From: Actinomycetes bacterium
GTDB taxonomy: Bacteria > Actinomycetota > Thermoleophilia > Solirubrobacterales > Solirubrobacteraceae
Direction of reading: 5' to 3'
Assembly: GCA_021784895.1 (NCBI GenBank)
Contig: JAJYHG010000028.1
Span: 1 to 60,431 of the forward strand
Length of the DNA: 60,431 bases
Position 1 is the stretch's first letter; each line of letters begins with the position of its first letter. Below the pieces are notes generated by a model that saw only the letters and a program-made list of their open reading frames with translations, ran no database searches and was not told where the DNA came from. The translations under genes and the position numbers were made by a program. Shown piece by piece: positions 1 to 8,735 of this stretch.

Positions 1-369
1 CTGGCTCACCCCGCCCGTCAGGTCGTGCTGTTCCAGGGCGACGGCGCGTTTGGCTTCTCGGCCATGGAGTGGGACACGCTTGTGCGCCACCGCGTGCAGG
101 TGGTGGCGGTGGTCGGCAACAACGGCGTCTGGGGGCTCGAGAAGCACCCGATGGAGATGCTCTACGGCTACTCGCTCGCCGCCGAGCTGCAGCCTGGGCT
201 GCGCTACGACCAGCTGGCAGCGGTGATGGGCGCCCACGGTGAGCTCGTGCGCACGCCGCAGGCGCTGCGCCCCGCCTTCCAGCGCGCCCTGAGCTCCGGC
301 CGCCCGGCGGTGATCAACGTGATCACCGACCCCGGTGTCGCCTACCCGCGCCGTTCGAGCCTGGCCTGA
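1..369 (+). CDS. Thiamine-pyrophosphate enzyme, C-terminal part (acetolactate synthase / oxalyl-CoA decarboxylase type), 5' end outside window
   Basis: The open frame enters from the left edge in frame 1 and ends at the TGA at 367-369. Visible residues include GDGAFGFS followed about 25 residues later by VVGNNGVWG. This is the GDG-X(n)-NN signature that binds Mg-thiamine pyrophosphate in acetolactate synthase-like enzymes. The end ([12 protein letters not shown]) is typical of the C-terminal pyrophosphate domain. The substrate cannot be assigned from about 120 residues; acetolactate synthase, oxalyl-CoA decarboxylase and glyoxylate carboligase are all possible. It converges on the phosphatase gene at 457-1395, with a hairpin between them. 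Confidence 0.85.
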   Translation: MAHPARQVVLFQGDGAFGFSAMEWDTLVRHRVQVVAVVGNNGVWGLEKHPMEMLYGYSLAAELQPGLRYDQLAAVMGAHGELVRTPQALRPAFQRALSSGRPAVINVITDPGVAYPRRSSLA

Positions 370-413
370 GCGCTTGGCGGGGCGGTCGTGGCCATCCTGA
401 TGTGGCCTCTGCC

Positions 414-447
414 CCGTGCCGGGGGTCCCGCTAGACCCCCGGCACGG
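414..447. terminator. Bidirectional hairpin terminator between convergent genes
   Basis: Two perfect 14-base arms, 414-427 (CCGTGCCGGGGGTC) and 434-447 (GACCCCCGGCACGG), enclose a 6-base loop. It lies between the stop at 369 (plus) and the stop at 457 (minus). There is no clear T-tract, so the terminator role is inferred from position and stem strength. Confidence 0.7.
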
Positions 448-456
448 CCACGGCGC

Positions 457-1395
457 TCAGCAGCTCGCGTAGTGCAGCGCCGCGCCGCGCAGGATGTCGT
501 GCTCGGAGACCTCGATCTCTGCGAGCCCGAACAGCGCCATGACCTCGGCCAGGATGACGACGCCGGGCAGGATCGCGAGCGCGCGGTCGGGGTGCAGGCC
601 GGGCACCCGCTGGCGCTCGGTCAGCGGCATTGACGCAAGGCGCGCGAAGATCGCGTCGCGCTCGGCGGCGCGCAGCCGGTAGCCGTGGACGCGCGCCGGG
701 TCGTAGGGCTCGAGCTGCTGGGCGATTGCGGCGAGTGATGTAGGCGTGCCAGCCACGCCGATCGCGCGCTCGGGCTGCGTGCGGCGCGCAGCCGGCACCG
801 CCTCGCTGAGCACCGCCCGGACATCCTCGGCGACGGCGCGCAGCTCGGGTTCGGTGGGCGGGTCGGAGCGGATGTGACGGTCGGCCTGGCGCACCACGCC
901 CGCCTGGGTTGAGACGTGAAAGTCGGGTGCCGGGCCGTGGCCGAGCACGATCTCGGTCGAGCCGCCACCGATGTCGAACACGAGCGTCGTCTCTGCCTGG
1001 TCGCCGGAGGCTGGGGGGTTCCAGCCGTCGCCAGCCGCGCCCTGGTAGGTCAGCTGGGCCTCGAGCTCGCCGCTCAGGATGTGCACGTCCAGGCCGAAGC
1101 GGGCGGCGACCTGCTCCGCAAACTCGCCGCCGTTGGCCGCGTCGCGCACGGCGCTCGTCATGACCGCGACCGCTCTGTCAACACGGCTGGACCGGATCGT
1201 CTCCGCGTACGCCTGCAGCACCGCGTACTCGCGCGCGAGCGCGTCCGGCGCCAGCAGGCCCGTGCAGTCAACGCCCGCGCCCAGTCTCGTCACCTGGCTG
1301 ACACGGGTCAGCTCGGCGCCCACGCCAGCCTCGGTGACCTCGGCCACGTAGAGCCTGGTGGTGTTGGTGCCCACGTCGACTACTGCGATTCGCAA
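457..1395 (-). CDS. Ppx/GppA family phosphatase (exopolyphosphatase / pppGpp phosphohydrolase)
   Basis: The product has 312 residues. It shows both phosphate-binding motifs of the ASKHA fold: DVGTNTTRLYV at residues 7-17 and FDIGGGSTEIV near residue 140. That matches the short actinobacterial Ppx/GppA form (about 300-320 residues), which lacks the C-terminal HD-like domain of E. coli Ppx. Members hydrolyse inorganic polyphosphate or pppGpp in the cytoplasm; which of these applies cannot be told from sequence. It starts 41 bases after the dehydrogenase gene and may be the last gene of a leftward transcription unit. Confidence 0.88.
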   Translation of the reverse strand: MRIAVVDVGTNTTRLYVAEVTEAGVGAELTRVSQVTRLGAGVDCTGLLAPDALAREYAVLQAYAETIRSSRVDRAVAVMTSAVRDAANGGEFAEQVAARFGLDVHILSGELEAQLTYQGAAGDGWNPPASGDQAETTLVFDIGGGSTEIVLGHGPAPDFHVSTQAGVVRQADRHIRSDPPTEPELRAVAEDVRAVLSEAVPAARRTQPERAIGVAGTPTSLAAIAQQLEPYDPARVHGYRLRAAERDAIFARLASMPLTERQRVPGLHPDRALAILPGVVILAEVMALFGLAEIEVSEHDILRGAALHYASC

Positions 1396-1436
1396 TGGCT
1401 GTCCTCAGTCGAAAGCTGCGCCGCCGGGCCGCTGCT

Positions 1437-2375
1437 TCAGTCCTTGAGCTGTGCCGGGACCTGGTAGGGCAGCGGGTCGCCGTCCAGGCCGGCGAGGATG
1501 TTCTGCACCGCGATCTCAGTCATGCGCTCGCGCGCAGACCAGGTGGCCGAGCCGATGTGGGGCACGACCAGCAGGTTCGGCGCCTCCCACAGCGGATCAT
1601 CCTCGGGCAGCGGCTCGGGTTCGGTCACATCCAGGGCGGCGCCTGCGATCTGGCCGGTGTGCAGCGCCCTGGCGAGCGCGCTGCGCTCTACGATCGCCCC
1701 ACGGGCGGTGTTTATGAGGATCGCCGTCGGCTTCATCAGCGCCAGTGCGTCGGCTCCGATCAGGCCCCGCGTACCGGCCGTCAGCGGCAGGTGGATGGAG
1801 ATGAAGTCCGACCGCCGCAGCAGGTGCTCGAGGTTGTGCTGGTCACGCGTCTCTGTGGTGAGAACCTCCATCCCGAAGCCTGTGGCACGCCGCGCGACCG
1901 CCTGGCCGATGCGGCCGAGGCCGATGATGCCGAGTGTGGCGCCGTGGACGTCGGCGCCGAGGAAACCGGCCGGCTCCCATGTTTGCCAGCGCCCGCCGCG
2001 GGCGAACGCCGCTGCCTCGGGGATCCGGCGTGCAGCCGCCATCAGCAGTGCGAAGGTGAGATCGGCTGTGGCATCGGTCAGGGCGTCCGGGGTGTTTCCG
2101 ACCGGGATCCCGCGGGCGCTGGCGGCGTCCACGTCGATGTTGTCGTAGCCCACTGCGTAGTTGGCGATCACGCGCAGGTTCGGTGACGCCGCCATCAGCG
2201 GGGCGTCGACACGGTCGGTCAGCAGCGCCAGCAGGGCGTCGGCCCGTGCGGTGTGCTCGCGCAACTGCTCGTAGCTCGGCGGCAGCTGATCGGGCCAGAC
2301 GAAGGTCTCGTGGAGCTGCTCGAGCTGTGTGAGGGCTGCGCCCGGCAGCCGGCGGGTGACGAATACGCGCCCCAT
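1437..2375 (-). CDS. D-2-hydroxyacid dehydrogenase (glyoxylate/hydroxypyruvate reductase type)
   Basis: The product has 312 residues, the usual length for the family. The NAD(P)-binding loop GLGRIG is at residues 152-157. The catalytic Arg is in NTARG (about residue 225), the Glu is in the EPEP motif (about 252-254), and the His is in VPHIGSA (about residue 273). The enzyme would reduce a 2-keto acid such as glyoxylate or hydroxypyruvate with NAD(P)H. It is 51 bases downstream of the MFS gene and 41 bases upstream of the phosphatase on the same strand. Substrate is not determined. Confidence 0.9.
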   Translation of the reverse strand: MGRVFVTRRLPGAALTQLEQLHETFVWPDQLPPSYEQLREHTARADALLALLTDRVDAPLMAASPNLRVIANYAVGYDNIDVDAASARGIPVGNTPDALTDATADLTFALLMAAARRIPEAAAFARGGRWQTWEPAGFLGADVHGATLGIIGLGRIGQAVARRATGFGMEVLTTETRDQHNLEHLLRRSDFISIHLPLTAGTRGLIGADALALMKPTAILINTARGAIVERSALARALHTGQIAGAALDVTEPEPLPEDDPLWEAPNLLVVPHIGSATWSARERMTEIAVQNILAGLDGDPLPYQVPAQLKD

Positions 2376-2426
2376 CTGGAGCGTATTCTCGTCTACCTCG
2401 CTATCCGCTGCTCGGCCGTCCGGCGC

Positions 2427-3899
2427 TCACATCTCCGCTGCGACGGCCACCTGCGACGGGATCGCCTCTCTGCTGCGGATCGACGGCATGCCGACCAGAG
2501 CGACGAGGATGCCGGCCGCGGCGATCCCGCCGGCGACCACGAACGCGAGCTGGAAACCGCCCACCAGCGCCGCGCTCGCTGCGTGCGCGCCCGCGCCCGG
2601 GTGGCGCAGCAGCGCGTCGGAACGTGAACTCGCGATCGTCGCGAGGATTGCGAGCCCAAGCGCGCCGCCAAAGAGCCGCGCTGTGTTTGCGACTGCGGAA
2701 GCGAGGCCAGCTTCGTGCGCCTCGACGCCGGCGGTCGCGCTGATGGTGCCGGGAATGAAGGCGAACGGCATCGCAAAGGACGCGAGCAGGCCCGGGACGA
2801 GCAGCTGGCCGAGGTAATTGGAGTGCACGCCTATGTCGCTCAGCGACACCAGACCGATCGCCAGCGCGGTCATTCCGGCCACGAGCAGCCGCTTGGCTCC
2901 GAACCGGATCGTGACCCGCGAGGCGATCGTTGATCCGGCGACGATCGCGAGCGTCATCGGCAGGAAGACGAGCCCGGTCTTGATCGGTGAGTAGCCGAGC
3001 ACCTCCTGCAGGTAGAGGGAGAGGAAGAACCACATCGCGAACGTGGCGGCGCCGACCAGGCCAATCACCGCGTTGGCCGCGGATAGCTGGCGTGAGTGGA
3101 ACAGCCGTAGCGGCATCAGTGGTGCCGTCGCGATCCGGCCCTCGATGAGCAGGAACAGAGCCATCAGGCCCACGCCCAGGGCGATTGCCACGAGTGTGAT
3201 GGGGTTACCCCAGCCCGAGGTGTCGGTGCGCACGATTCCGTAGACCACCGAGGAGAGCCCGAGCGTCGCGGCGAGCGCGCCCGCAAAGTCGAAGTTACGG
3301 GTTGCCTGGCGGCTGCGGCCGTCGACCAGCATCCGCTGTGAGTAGTAGGCGGTGGCCAGCCCAATCGGCAGGTTGATGAACAGAATCCAGCGCCAGCTGA
3401 GCAGGTCGGTGATGACGCCGCCGGCCAATACGCCGGCTGCGCCGCCCGCGCCGCCCATGGCCCCCCAGATCCCGACCGCGCGGTTGCGCTCCCGGGGCTC
3501 GGTGAAGGTGCTGGTGAGGATCGAAAGCGAAGCGGGCGCTACCACGGCTCCGCCGAGGCCCTGCGCCAGCCGGGCGGCGATCAGTATCGTGCGACTGTCT
3601 GCCAGCCCGCCGGCGAGCGAGGAGAGCGAAAAGAGCACCAGTCCGGCCACGAAGACGCGCCGGCGGCCGAGCAGGTCCGCGGCGCGGCCGCCGAGCAGCA
3701 GGAAGCCGGCGAAGGTGACCGTGTAGCCGTTGACGACCCACTGCAATCCGGACTCGGTGAAGTTCAGCGCGTGCTTCATCGACGGCAGCGCGACGTTGAC
3801 GACGGAGACGTCGAGGATGACCATGAACTGCGCCAGGCAGGCCAGGATCAGGGTGGCGGTCAGGTGCGGTTTTGCGTGCTGCTTCAGGGCGTGGGTCAT
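2427..3899 (-). CDS. MFS drug exporter, DHA2 (14-TM, EmrB/QacA) type
   Basis: The product has 490 residues with many hydrophobic segments. Near residues 75-90 there is a GGRAADLLGRRRVF loop, the MFS motif A between TM2 and TM3. A motif-C-like GGAGGAAGVLAGG occurs near residues 150-163. Length and pattern fit proton-driven efflux pumps with 14 segments. It is divergent from an ArsR-type regulator across a 135-base region that carries an operator-like inverted repeat (3985-4013), so local control by that regulator is likely. The exported compound is unknown. Confidence 0.88.
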   Translation of the reverse strand: MTHALKQHAKPHLTATLILACLAQFMVILDVSVVNVALPSMKHALNFTESGLQWVVNGYTVTFAGFLLLGGRAADLLGRRRVFVAGLVLFSLSSLAGGLADSRTILIAARLAQGLGGAVVAPASLSILTSTFTEPRERNRAVGIWGAMGGAGGAAGVLAGGVITDLLSWRWILFINLPIGLATAYYSQRMLVDGRSRQATRNFDFAGALAATLGLSSVVYGIVRTDTSGWGNPITLVAIALGVGLMALFLLIEGRIATAPLMPLRLFHSRQLSAANAVIGLVGAATFAMWFFLSLYLQEVLGYSPIKTGLVFLPMTLAIVAGSTIASRVTIRFGAKRLLVAGMTALAIGLVSLSDIGVHSNYLGQLLVPGLLASFAMPFAFIPGTISATAGVEAHEAGLASAVANTARLFGGALGLAILATIASSRSDALLRHPGAGAHAASAALVGGFQLAFVVAGGIAAAGILVALVGMPSIRSREAIPSQVAVAAEM

Positions 3900-3984
3900 C
3901 AGACGGGCTCCGAGTCCGGCATCGTGTGGATCAGCTGTGTCGGCGCGGCCTGTCAGTGCGCCATGGAGGTCCTTGGTACTACGA

Positions 3985-4025
3985 GCGTCGAACTGTAGCA
4001 GACCGTTCGACGCTTCTCGTACTAT
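3985..4025 (+). promoter_or_regulatory. Operator-like inverted repeat and -10 box for the ArsR-type gene
   Basis: Perfect 9-base arms GCGTCGAAC (3985-3993) and GTTCGACGC (4005-4013) are 11 bases apart. A TACTAT -10-like hexamer at 4020-4025 lies 9 bases before the ATG at 4035, with no Shine-Dalgarno sequence between them, so the mRNA may be leaderless. The repeat would overlap the -35 region. Position between the divergent MFS and ArsR genes suggests one dimer site controlling both. This is inference. Confidence 0.6.
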
Positions 4026-4034
4026 GCTTGCCAG

Positions 4035-4535
4035 ATGGGAGTCACTGCCCGCAGCGCCTTCGCCCCGGACAGCCCCGCGGGGCTCTCACCGGAAGCTGCC
4101 GTCCGGTTCCGGCCTTCTGCGACGGCTCAGCCCGGGGCTCCCGGGCTGGCTACACCCCCCGCACCCGGGCCGCACACCACCCGTGCGGATGGCGAGTGGG
4201 CTGGCGACGGCACCCGCCTGCCGGAGGATGGTTCGCACGACCTTCCCGCGGCAGCGCTCGCACTGAGTCTCCCGGCTGTCCTGCATGCACTGAGCGACCC
4301 GGTGCGCCTGCAGATCGTCGCCCAGCTCGCCGATGGCACCGAGCGGACCTGCAGCAGTCTCGAGGTCCCGGTCGCCAAATCAACCTCGTCGCATCACTTT
4401 CGCGTCCTGCGTGAGTCTGGCGTGCTGGCGCAGCGCGCTCACGGCAAGTGCCGCCTGAACCGTCTGCGAGTCGAAGAGCTCGAGCGCTCCTTCCCGGGGC
4501 TGATCGACGCCGTGCTGCGAGCCACCGGCGGGTGA
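4035..4535 (+). CDS. ArsR-type winged-helix transcriptional regulator
   Basis: The product has 166 residues. The conserved part starts near residue 80 ([14 protein letters not shown]) and continues through the recognition helix ([17 protein letters not shown]) to about residue 155, the standard ArsR/HTH_5 layout. The first 75-80 residues are low-complexity and unlike the family, so the true start may lie further downstream; ATG 4035 is kept because of the upstream -10 box. No Cys metal-site motif is seen apart from one Cys in ERTCSS. It is divergent from the MFS exporter and its stop overlaps the start of the GNAT gene. Confidence 0.82.
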   Translation: MGVTARSAFAPDSPAGLSPEAAVRFRPSATAQPGAPGLATPPAPGPHTTRADGEWAGDGTRLPEDGSHDLPAAALALSLPAVLHALSDPVRLQIVAQLADGTERTCSSLEVPVAKSTSSHHFRVLRESGVLAQRAHGKCRLNRLRVEELERSFPGLIDAVLRATGG

Positions 4536-5395
4536 GATCTCCGGAACTCCTCGGCTCTGAGCTCGACCGCGTAGCCGCGATCGAGGCCCATACCGTGCGG
4601 GCTTGGCCGGCGACCTTCGTCGAGACCACCGCTGACGGATGGGTGCTGCGCGCGACCCCGGATCTGAACGGCCGCGGTCGCTCCAACCACGCGCTGGTCC
4701 CGGCCAGTCCGCTGACCGTGGACGAATACCGACGCGGACTGTCCGCGGCGGCGGCCTTTGCCAGCGCACACACAATCCCGTGCGGCGTGCAGGTCAGCCC
4801 GATCGATCGCCACCGCCCGCTTCTGGAGATCTTGGCCGGGCTTGGCTGGACGATCGGTGAGGAGGTGGTCGTGATGACAGCCGAGACTGGCCAGGTCGGT
4901 CGCGGGTCTGCCCAGGGTCTCGCTCAGGAGGTTCTCGAGCTTTCGGTAACCGACGCCGCAACGCGCGACTGGGTGGACGCCTGGAGCCACTGTGATAGGC
5001 GCGCCGACGTCGACGCGCATGTGCAGAGCGTGTTCCGCCGCATGGCGGGTGTCGCTTCCTTCGCGCACGCGCAGCGCCGCGCCGCCGGCATCAGTGTCGA
5101 GATTGACGGCATCGTCGGCCTCTTTTGCATCGCGGTCGCCCCGGAGGAGCGCCGTCAGGGCCTCGGGCGGCGTCTTGTACAGGCCATGCTCGCCCGCCAC
5201 GCGGCGCCACTCACCTACCTGCAGGTGTTCAGCCGGAACGCCGCGGGGCGCGCCCTCTACAGCAGCCTTGGATTCCGCGACGAGTACCGCTACTGCCATT
5301 GCGTCGCACCGCCTGCAGAGGCCAGCTCGCTACCCGACGCGGGGGCGGCGCGCACCGCCCCCGCGTCAGCAGCCGTCGCCAGCGACGGCTGCTGA
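4532..5395 (+). CDS. GNAT-family N-acetyltransferase
   Basis: The start is taken as GTG 4532, which overlaps the regulator's stop (GTGA), giving 287 residues; an open frame reaches back to 4448. The C-terminal half carries the acetyl-CoA loop [11 protein letters not shown] followed by [13 protein letters not shown], the hallmark of GNAT motifs A and B. The N-terminal half ([19 protein letters not shown]) resembles the first domain of two-domain acetyltransferases. Translational coupling to the ArsR gene suggests co-regulation. The acceptor is unknown. Confidence 0.85.
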   Translation: MRSPELLGSELDRVAAIEAHTVRAWPATFVETTADGWVLRATPDLNGRGRSNHALVPASPLTVDEYRRGLSAAAAFASAHTIPCGVQVSPIDRHRPLLEILAGLGWTIGEEVVVMTAETGQVGRGSAQGLAQEVLELSVTDAATRDWVDAWSHCDRRADVDAHVQSVFRRMAGVASFAHAQRRAAGISVEIDGIVGLFCIAVAPEERRQGLGRRLVQAMLARHAAPLTYLQVFSRNAAGRALYSSLGFRDEYRYCHCVAPPAEASSLPDAGAARTAPASAAVASDGC

Positions 5396-5396
5396 C
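5336..5396 (+). terminator. Tandem hairpins overlapping the end of the GNAT gene
   Basis: The first hairpin has 13-base arms at 5336-5348 and 5355-5367. The second has perfect 14-base arms at 5365-5378 and 5383-5396. They share three bases, and the second includes the TGA stop at 5393-5395. No T-run follows. Confidence 0.55.
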
Positions 5397-5441
5397 CGGC
5401 TTGGGGGGAGATGTGCGGGGCTGGGGGGTGAGCGTCCGCGC

Positions 5442-5657
5442 TCACGCTGTGATGCCCTCCCGCGTGTGGGCGCCATTGGCGTCCGCGGCCTCGAACTCCT
5501 CATCGAGCTCGACGACCACAGCGACCCTGAGATCGAGCCAGAGGAAGCGAACGCATGCGGCCCCGTATTCGACCTCGTCTGGTAGCGGCAGCCCGCTGTC
5601 CTCCAACAGCGCCAGCATCCGGCGCTCGGCGAGCCGCTTGCGATCGATTGGTTGCAT
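5442..5657 (-). CDS. Small conserved-looking protein of unknown function
   Basis: The preferred start is ATG 5657 (71 residues, beginning MQPIDRKRLAERR); the frame stays open to 5708. The body has a plausible globular pattern (SGLPLPDEVEYG, then LRVAVVVELDE). I do not recognise the family. It lies between the GNAT terminator and the tRNA, on the opposite strand, in the stretch that still looks like native chromosome. No clear ribosome-binding site was seen. Confidence 0.5.
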   Translation of the reverse strand: MQPIDRKRLAERRMLALLEDSGLPLPDEVEYGAACVRFLWLDLRVAVVVELDEEFEAADANGAHTREGITA

Positions 5658-5938
5658 GCCGGAAAGGATGCGGCCAAGGCATGTAACGGAACAAGACACG
5701 TTCGTCACAGATCTGTGCCAAATCTGTGCCGGCTTTCAGACCGTGGCTGCGGTCCAGGAGCCAAGCGGTTTCCTCCGCGTTATCGGCGCGTCAAGCTGGC
5801 TGCGAGCCAGCGCATGCCGGCGCGCACACTGAGGGCTGATGACCGTAGCCGCAAAGGGGCCCTCGGGACCGTGCGTGCGGCTCAACGCTCACAAACGCCC
5901 AGCAGCGGCACGCCATCTGCTATCACTAGCTGAACCAT

Positions 5939-6012
<74 letters not shown>

Positions 6013-6015
6013 CTC

Positions 6016-6044
6016 GAAAAGCCCTGCAAATCGCGGGGCTTTTC
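6016..6044 (+). terminator. tRNA-distal hairpin
   Basis: Arms GAAAAGCCC (6016-6024) and GGGCTTTTC (6036-6044) are followed by TCGTTC. It resembles the perfect hairpin after att copy 2 (10683-10714). Confidence 0.65.
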
Positions 6045-6078
6045 TCGTTCTAGAGCGGTCGCGGGTGGGCTGTTTGGG

Positions 6079-6104
6079 CCATGGGTAACAGCCATGGGTA
6101 ACAG
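6079..6104 (+). repeat. Type A arm-site repeats, left end (2 copies)
   Basis: Two exact, contiguous copies of the 13-mer CCATGGGTAACAG lie 67 bases inside the left att. The same motif occurs four times near the right end (40025-40077). Inferred integrase or excisionase arm sites. Confidence 0.75.
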
Positions 6105-6137
6105 ACCGGTGGTCCAATGTGGTTGCGTGAGGGGCGA

Positions 6138-6437
6138 TCATCGGGTTGCTTTCGTGCCGCTGTGGATCAGATACGCCTCCAGGCAGGGGCGGTAGACGAC
6201 CCACTGGCCGCCGAGTTTGCGAAGCGGGAAGGCGAGTGTTTGGGACCAGTTGACGAGCGTCTGTTTGCTGCGTCTCAAAAAGGTGGCGGCCTCGGCCAGG
6301 GTGAGGATCTCGCGTGCTTCGGGGCCGCGTTCCATCCGGTACTCGACCACGCCGCCGTCGTCGTCGAGCCTGATCGACACGTCGCGGATCGCGCTTCGGA
6401 TCCAGTCCTGATCGCCGGGTGCGTGCCGTGCGCTCAC
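6138..6437 (-). CDS. Excisionase-like small HTH (MerR/Xis fold) protein
   Basis: The product has 99 residues. The C-terminal half reads LTLAEAATFLRRSKQTLVNWS, then GGQWVVYRPCLEAYL, the HTH_17 pattern of phage and plasmid excisionases (helix-turn-helix plus a beta wing ending in a short helix). The first 45 residues are family-specific. It sits 34 bases from the arm repeats at 6079-6104 and next to attL, so it is a strong candidate for the recombination directionality factor of the integrase at 38709-39914. Confidence 0.75.
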   Translation of the reverse strand: MSARHAPGDQDWIRSAIRDVSIRLDDDGGVVEYRMERGPEAREILTLAEAATFLRRSKQTLVNWSQTLAFPLRKLGGQWVVYRPCLEAYLIHSGTKATR

Positions 6438-6958
6438 GTGATCCCTCGAGCGGCGAGTGATCCTGCTCTGCCGCGGTGTCGCGAGCTCGTCGCGCGGCGA
6501 TAGCGGACCTTCGAAGCGTGATCGCTGCTGAACGGCGCGCTTGCCGAGCCTGGGCGCAGCCGGGCGAGATCAGCGCTCGCCTGCTTGTCCTCCCGCTGCT
6601 TACCGCGAGCTCCTGCGCCGGCCGTGTGCCAGCCAGCACCCGGGGGCAGCGGGAGACGGTCCGCTCTGGCGCAACCGTGCTCTGAGGCTGCCTTCGGTGG
6701 GCGAGCGGCCTGGTTCCGGTTCGTGTGGGTGACGGGTCTCATCACTACCTATGGGGGGTTGAGAGGCCCGTTTGGGAGAGAAACCGCAAAATATTTTTGT
6801 TCGTGGCGGTCCTGTCGTCCGTCGAGCAGGAGTTCTGGGACGCTCGTTGCTGTGTGCGTCCGCTCGAGCACGCCGCCCGGGTCGGGTCCCGGGTGTTTGG
6901 CTGGTCGGTGTGGTTGAGGACGGCTTGTGTTGATGTCGCGGCGGCGTGCGCGGTCTGC
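6438..6958. other. Region without a convincing gene
   Basis: Long frames exist on both strands, but their residues are arginine/proline/serine-rich and show no domain pattern. There is a short AT-richer stretch near 6785-6800. I see no tRNA, repeat or clear promoter. Confidence 0.4.
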
Positions 6959-7195
6959 TCAGGCGGTGATCGCGGGTAGCTGCAGCCGGATGTTGTGGCC
7001 GTTTGTGTTGAGCAGGTCGATCATTTGCGCGAGGTGCTCGTTGATGCACGCGGCCGGATGTGTTGCCGGGTGATACCACGCTGGGTCGAGGTCGTGGTGT
7101 GTGAGCGCGGGTCTTTGGCCGATCGGGCCGAGTGCGAGGTGGCAGGCGCTCACGAGCGTTTGTGGGTGGCCTGTGAAGGTGGAGTGCAGCTCGAC
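6959..7195 (-). CDS. Possible small protein, unknown
   Basis: From GTG 7195 the frame gives 78 residues; GTG 7153 gives 64. The composition is protein-like (ALTHHDLDPAWYHPATH, then EHLAQMIDLLNTNGHN), unlike the surrounding shadow frames. A purine-rich AGGGG lies just before the longer start. No family was recognised. Confidence 0.35.
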   Translation of the reverse strand, partial: VELHSTFTGHPQTLVSACHLALGPIGQRPALTHHDLDPAWYHPATHPAACINEHLAQMIDLLNTNGHNIRLQLPAITA

Positions 7196-7539
7196 TGTGC
7201 TTCACCCCTGAGCCAGCGCGGAGGACGAGCTACCGCCCTCCGGCGACGCGAACCCCTCGCCTAGCGGCTCGGGAACCCCGTCACCTCCGGTTGGTCGATT
7301 TTCTCCCGGTCTGGCCAGCCCAAATTTCCAAGATCTGATTCATGATGTCGGCGGTCCTGAGCAAGATCCACGTCCGATTTTGCGACGGGCTTGGATGCCC
7401 GTCGTGAAATCGGACGTGACCAAGACAACGGAGCTGAGTTGTCCCGGGCCGACGGTCTGTCGCGTCCGCCGGGCGCGGGCGCCAGCTGGATGAGCACGAC
7501 CCTGCGTCGGAGTGGCAAGCTGGAAGCAGCGTAACGGCC

Positions 7540-7847
7540 TCAGACGGAGGCGAGGACCCCGTACGTGTACTTCTCGGCGGATGGGTGCCAACCTGGAGCT
7601 GGGTCAAACCCAACGTCGAGGACGCGGATGTCAACGACCCGCATGAGTTGGAGTTCCCGCCAGCCGGCAGAGTCCCTGAGCTGGTATCGCCCGCGATCTG
7701 CACGCCGTCGAGGCACAGCCTGCCCCTGGACGTGCGGTAGACCACATGCGGCTGGATGATGCGGGTCCCGATTCCGTGTGAGCCGCGGTAGCTGAGCTCG
7801 ACCACGCGCCGGCCGCGGACTGCGTCTAGAAGGTTCGCAGTGTCCAT
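7540..7847 (-). pseudogene. WYL-domain-like protein, frameshifted
   Basis: From ATG 7847 the first frame gives LLDAVRGRRVVELSYRG, then HVVYRTSRGRLCLDGVQIAG, resembling the WYL fold of nucleic-acid- or ligand-sensing regulators. At about 7675-7695 the matching sequence moves to another frame (GWRELQLMRVVDIRVL, then ending YGVLASV) and stops at 7540-7542. Together these make about 100 residues with one frameshift. It lies immediately upstream of, and divergent from, the restriction-modification pair. A sequencing indel is an alternative. Confidence 0.6.
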
Positions 7848-7994
7848 CTGCGCAAAGGTTTGCATGCTGGCTCGTCTGTCCCAGGTGAGCCTGTCGCTTG
7901 CTCAGTCGCGCTCGCCCTGGCGGCTTCCACTCGCCCGACCCCGCCGCTAGTCTTGCTGCACGGCGGGTTGAGCCGCGGACGCAACGGAACCGGT

Positions 7995-8735
7995 GTGATA
8001 GATCTCGAGACACGCAAGGCGGTGCAGGAACTCGCAAGCGACTATTGGCGTGAGCGAGTCAAGACCCCCGAGTTCAGAGCGATGGCGTCAGGCAAGGAGA
8101 TTGGGCACCGCATCGCTGACTACGTTGACGAGCACACGGCCGCGAAACTCTTCGCTGAGCTAGACGTCAAGCACGAGGTCGATAACGCTGGTCGCGTCCT
8201 GGCGCGCTCAATGGGCGACCTGTGGCTCAAGTCAAGCGGTATTTACAACCCTGTCAACGTGAAGGCTGGGATCGTTACGACCGGCCAGCCGAACCTTGTG
8301 TCATTGACGAAGCTGCTGGACCGGCTCTTGGCCCACCAGATTGACTCTTACGACCTTTTGATAGTCAAGATGAGCATCCCCGGGGTTTCTGACGATGCTG
8401 GGTCCGCGGACGAGGGCTCGACACCCGCCGACATCGGGTGTGCTGTTCATTTTGTCGACATGCTCGACTTTCTGGACCACGTCACGTTTGACGCCGGGCC
8501 GGGCCAGGTGATGCTCAAGGAGCGCGAGTTCTACCCGGCGTTAGAGTCAGGCTATCGTCCTTCTGAAAGGGGTCTACCCGAGAAGGTGACTGCATGCATG
8601 GACCTCATGGAGGATGGAATTGCCCGCCTACTGAAGAACCGCGAGAAGCGAATGGTGAAGCTTCGGGCTGAGGTGAAGGCCTTCATGGACGGCGGCGCGT
8701 TCGTGGTGAATCAGTCGGAGTTGCGGCTTGGCTGA
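7995..8735 (+). CDS. Putative type II restriction endonuclease
   Basis: GTG 7995 gives 246 residues (VIDLETRKAV); the frame is open upstream to 7860, but those residues look non-coding. The middle reads YNPVNVKAGIVTTGQPNLVS, where NVK could be the end of a D-X(n)-(E/N)VK nuclease motif. The gene overlaps the adenine-methyltransferase gene by 8 bases, the usual order in a restriction-modification pair. Assignment rests mainly on that context; no family was recognised with certainty. Confidence 0.62.
   Translation: MIDLETRKAVQELASDYWRERVKTPEFRAMASGKEIGHRIADYVDEHTAAKLFAELDVKHEVDNAGRVLARSMGDLWLKSSGIYNPVNVKAGIVTTGQPNLVSLTKLLDRLLAHQIDSYDLLIVKMSIPGVSDDAGSADEGSTPADIGCAVHFVDMLDFLDHVTFDAGPGQVMLKEREFYPALESGYRPSERGLPEKVTACMDLMEDGIARLLKNREKRMVKLRAEVKAFMDGGAFVVNQSELRLG

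Noticed and set aside
6600-7205. 201-residue minus-strand frame
   Set aside because: Arg/Pro/Thr-rich throughout with no hydrophobic core; typical GC-rich shadow frame.
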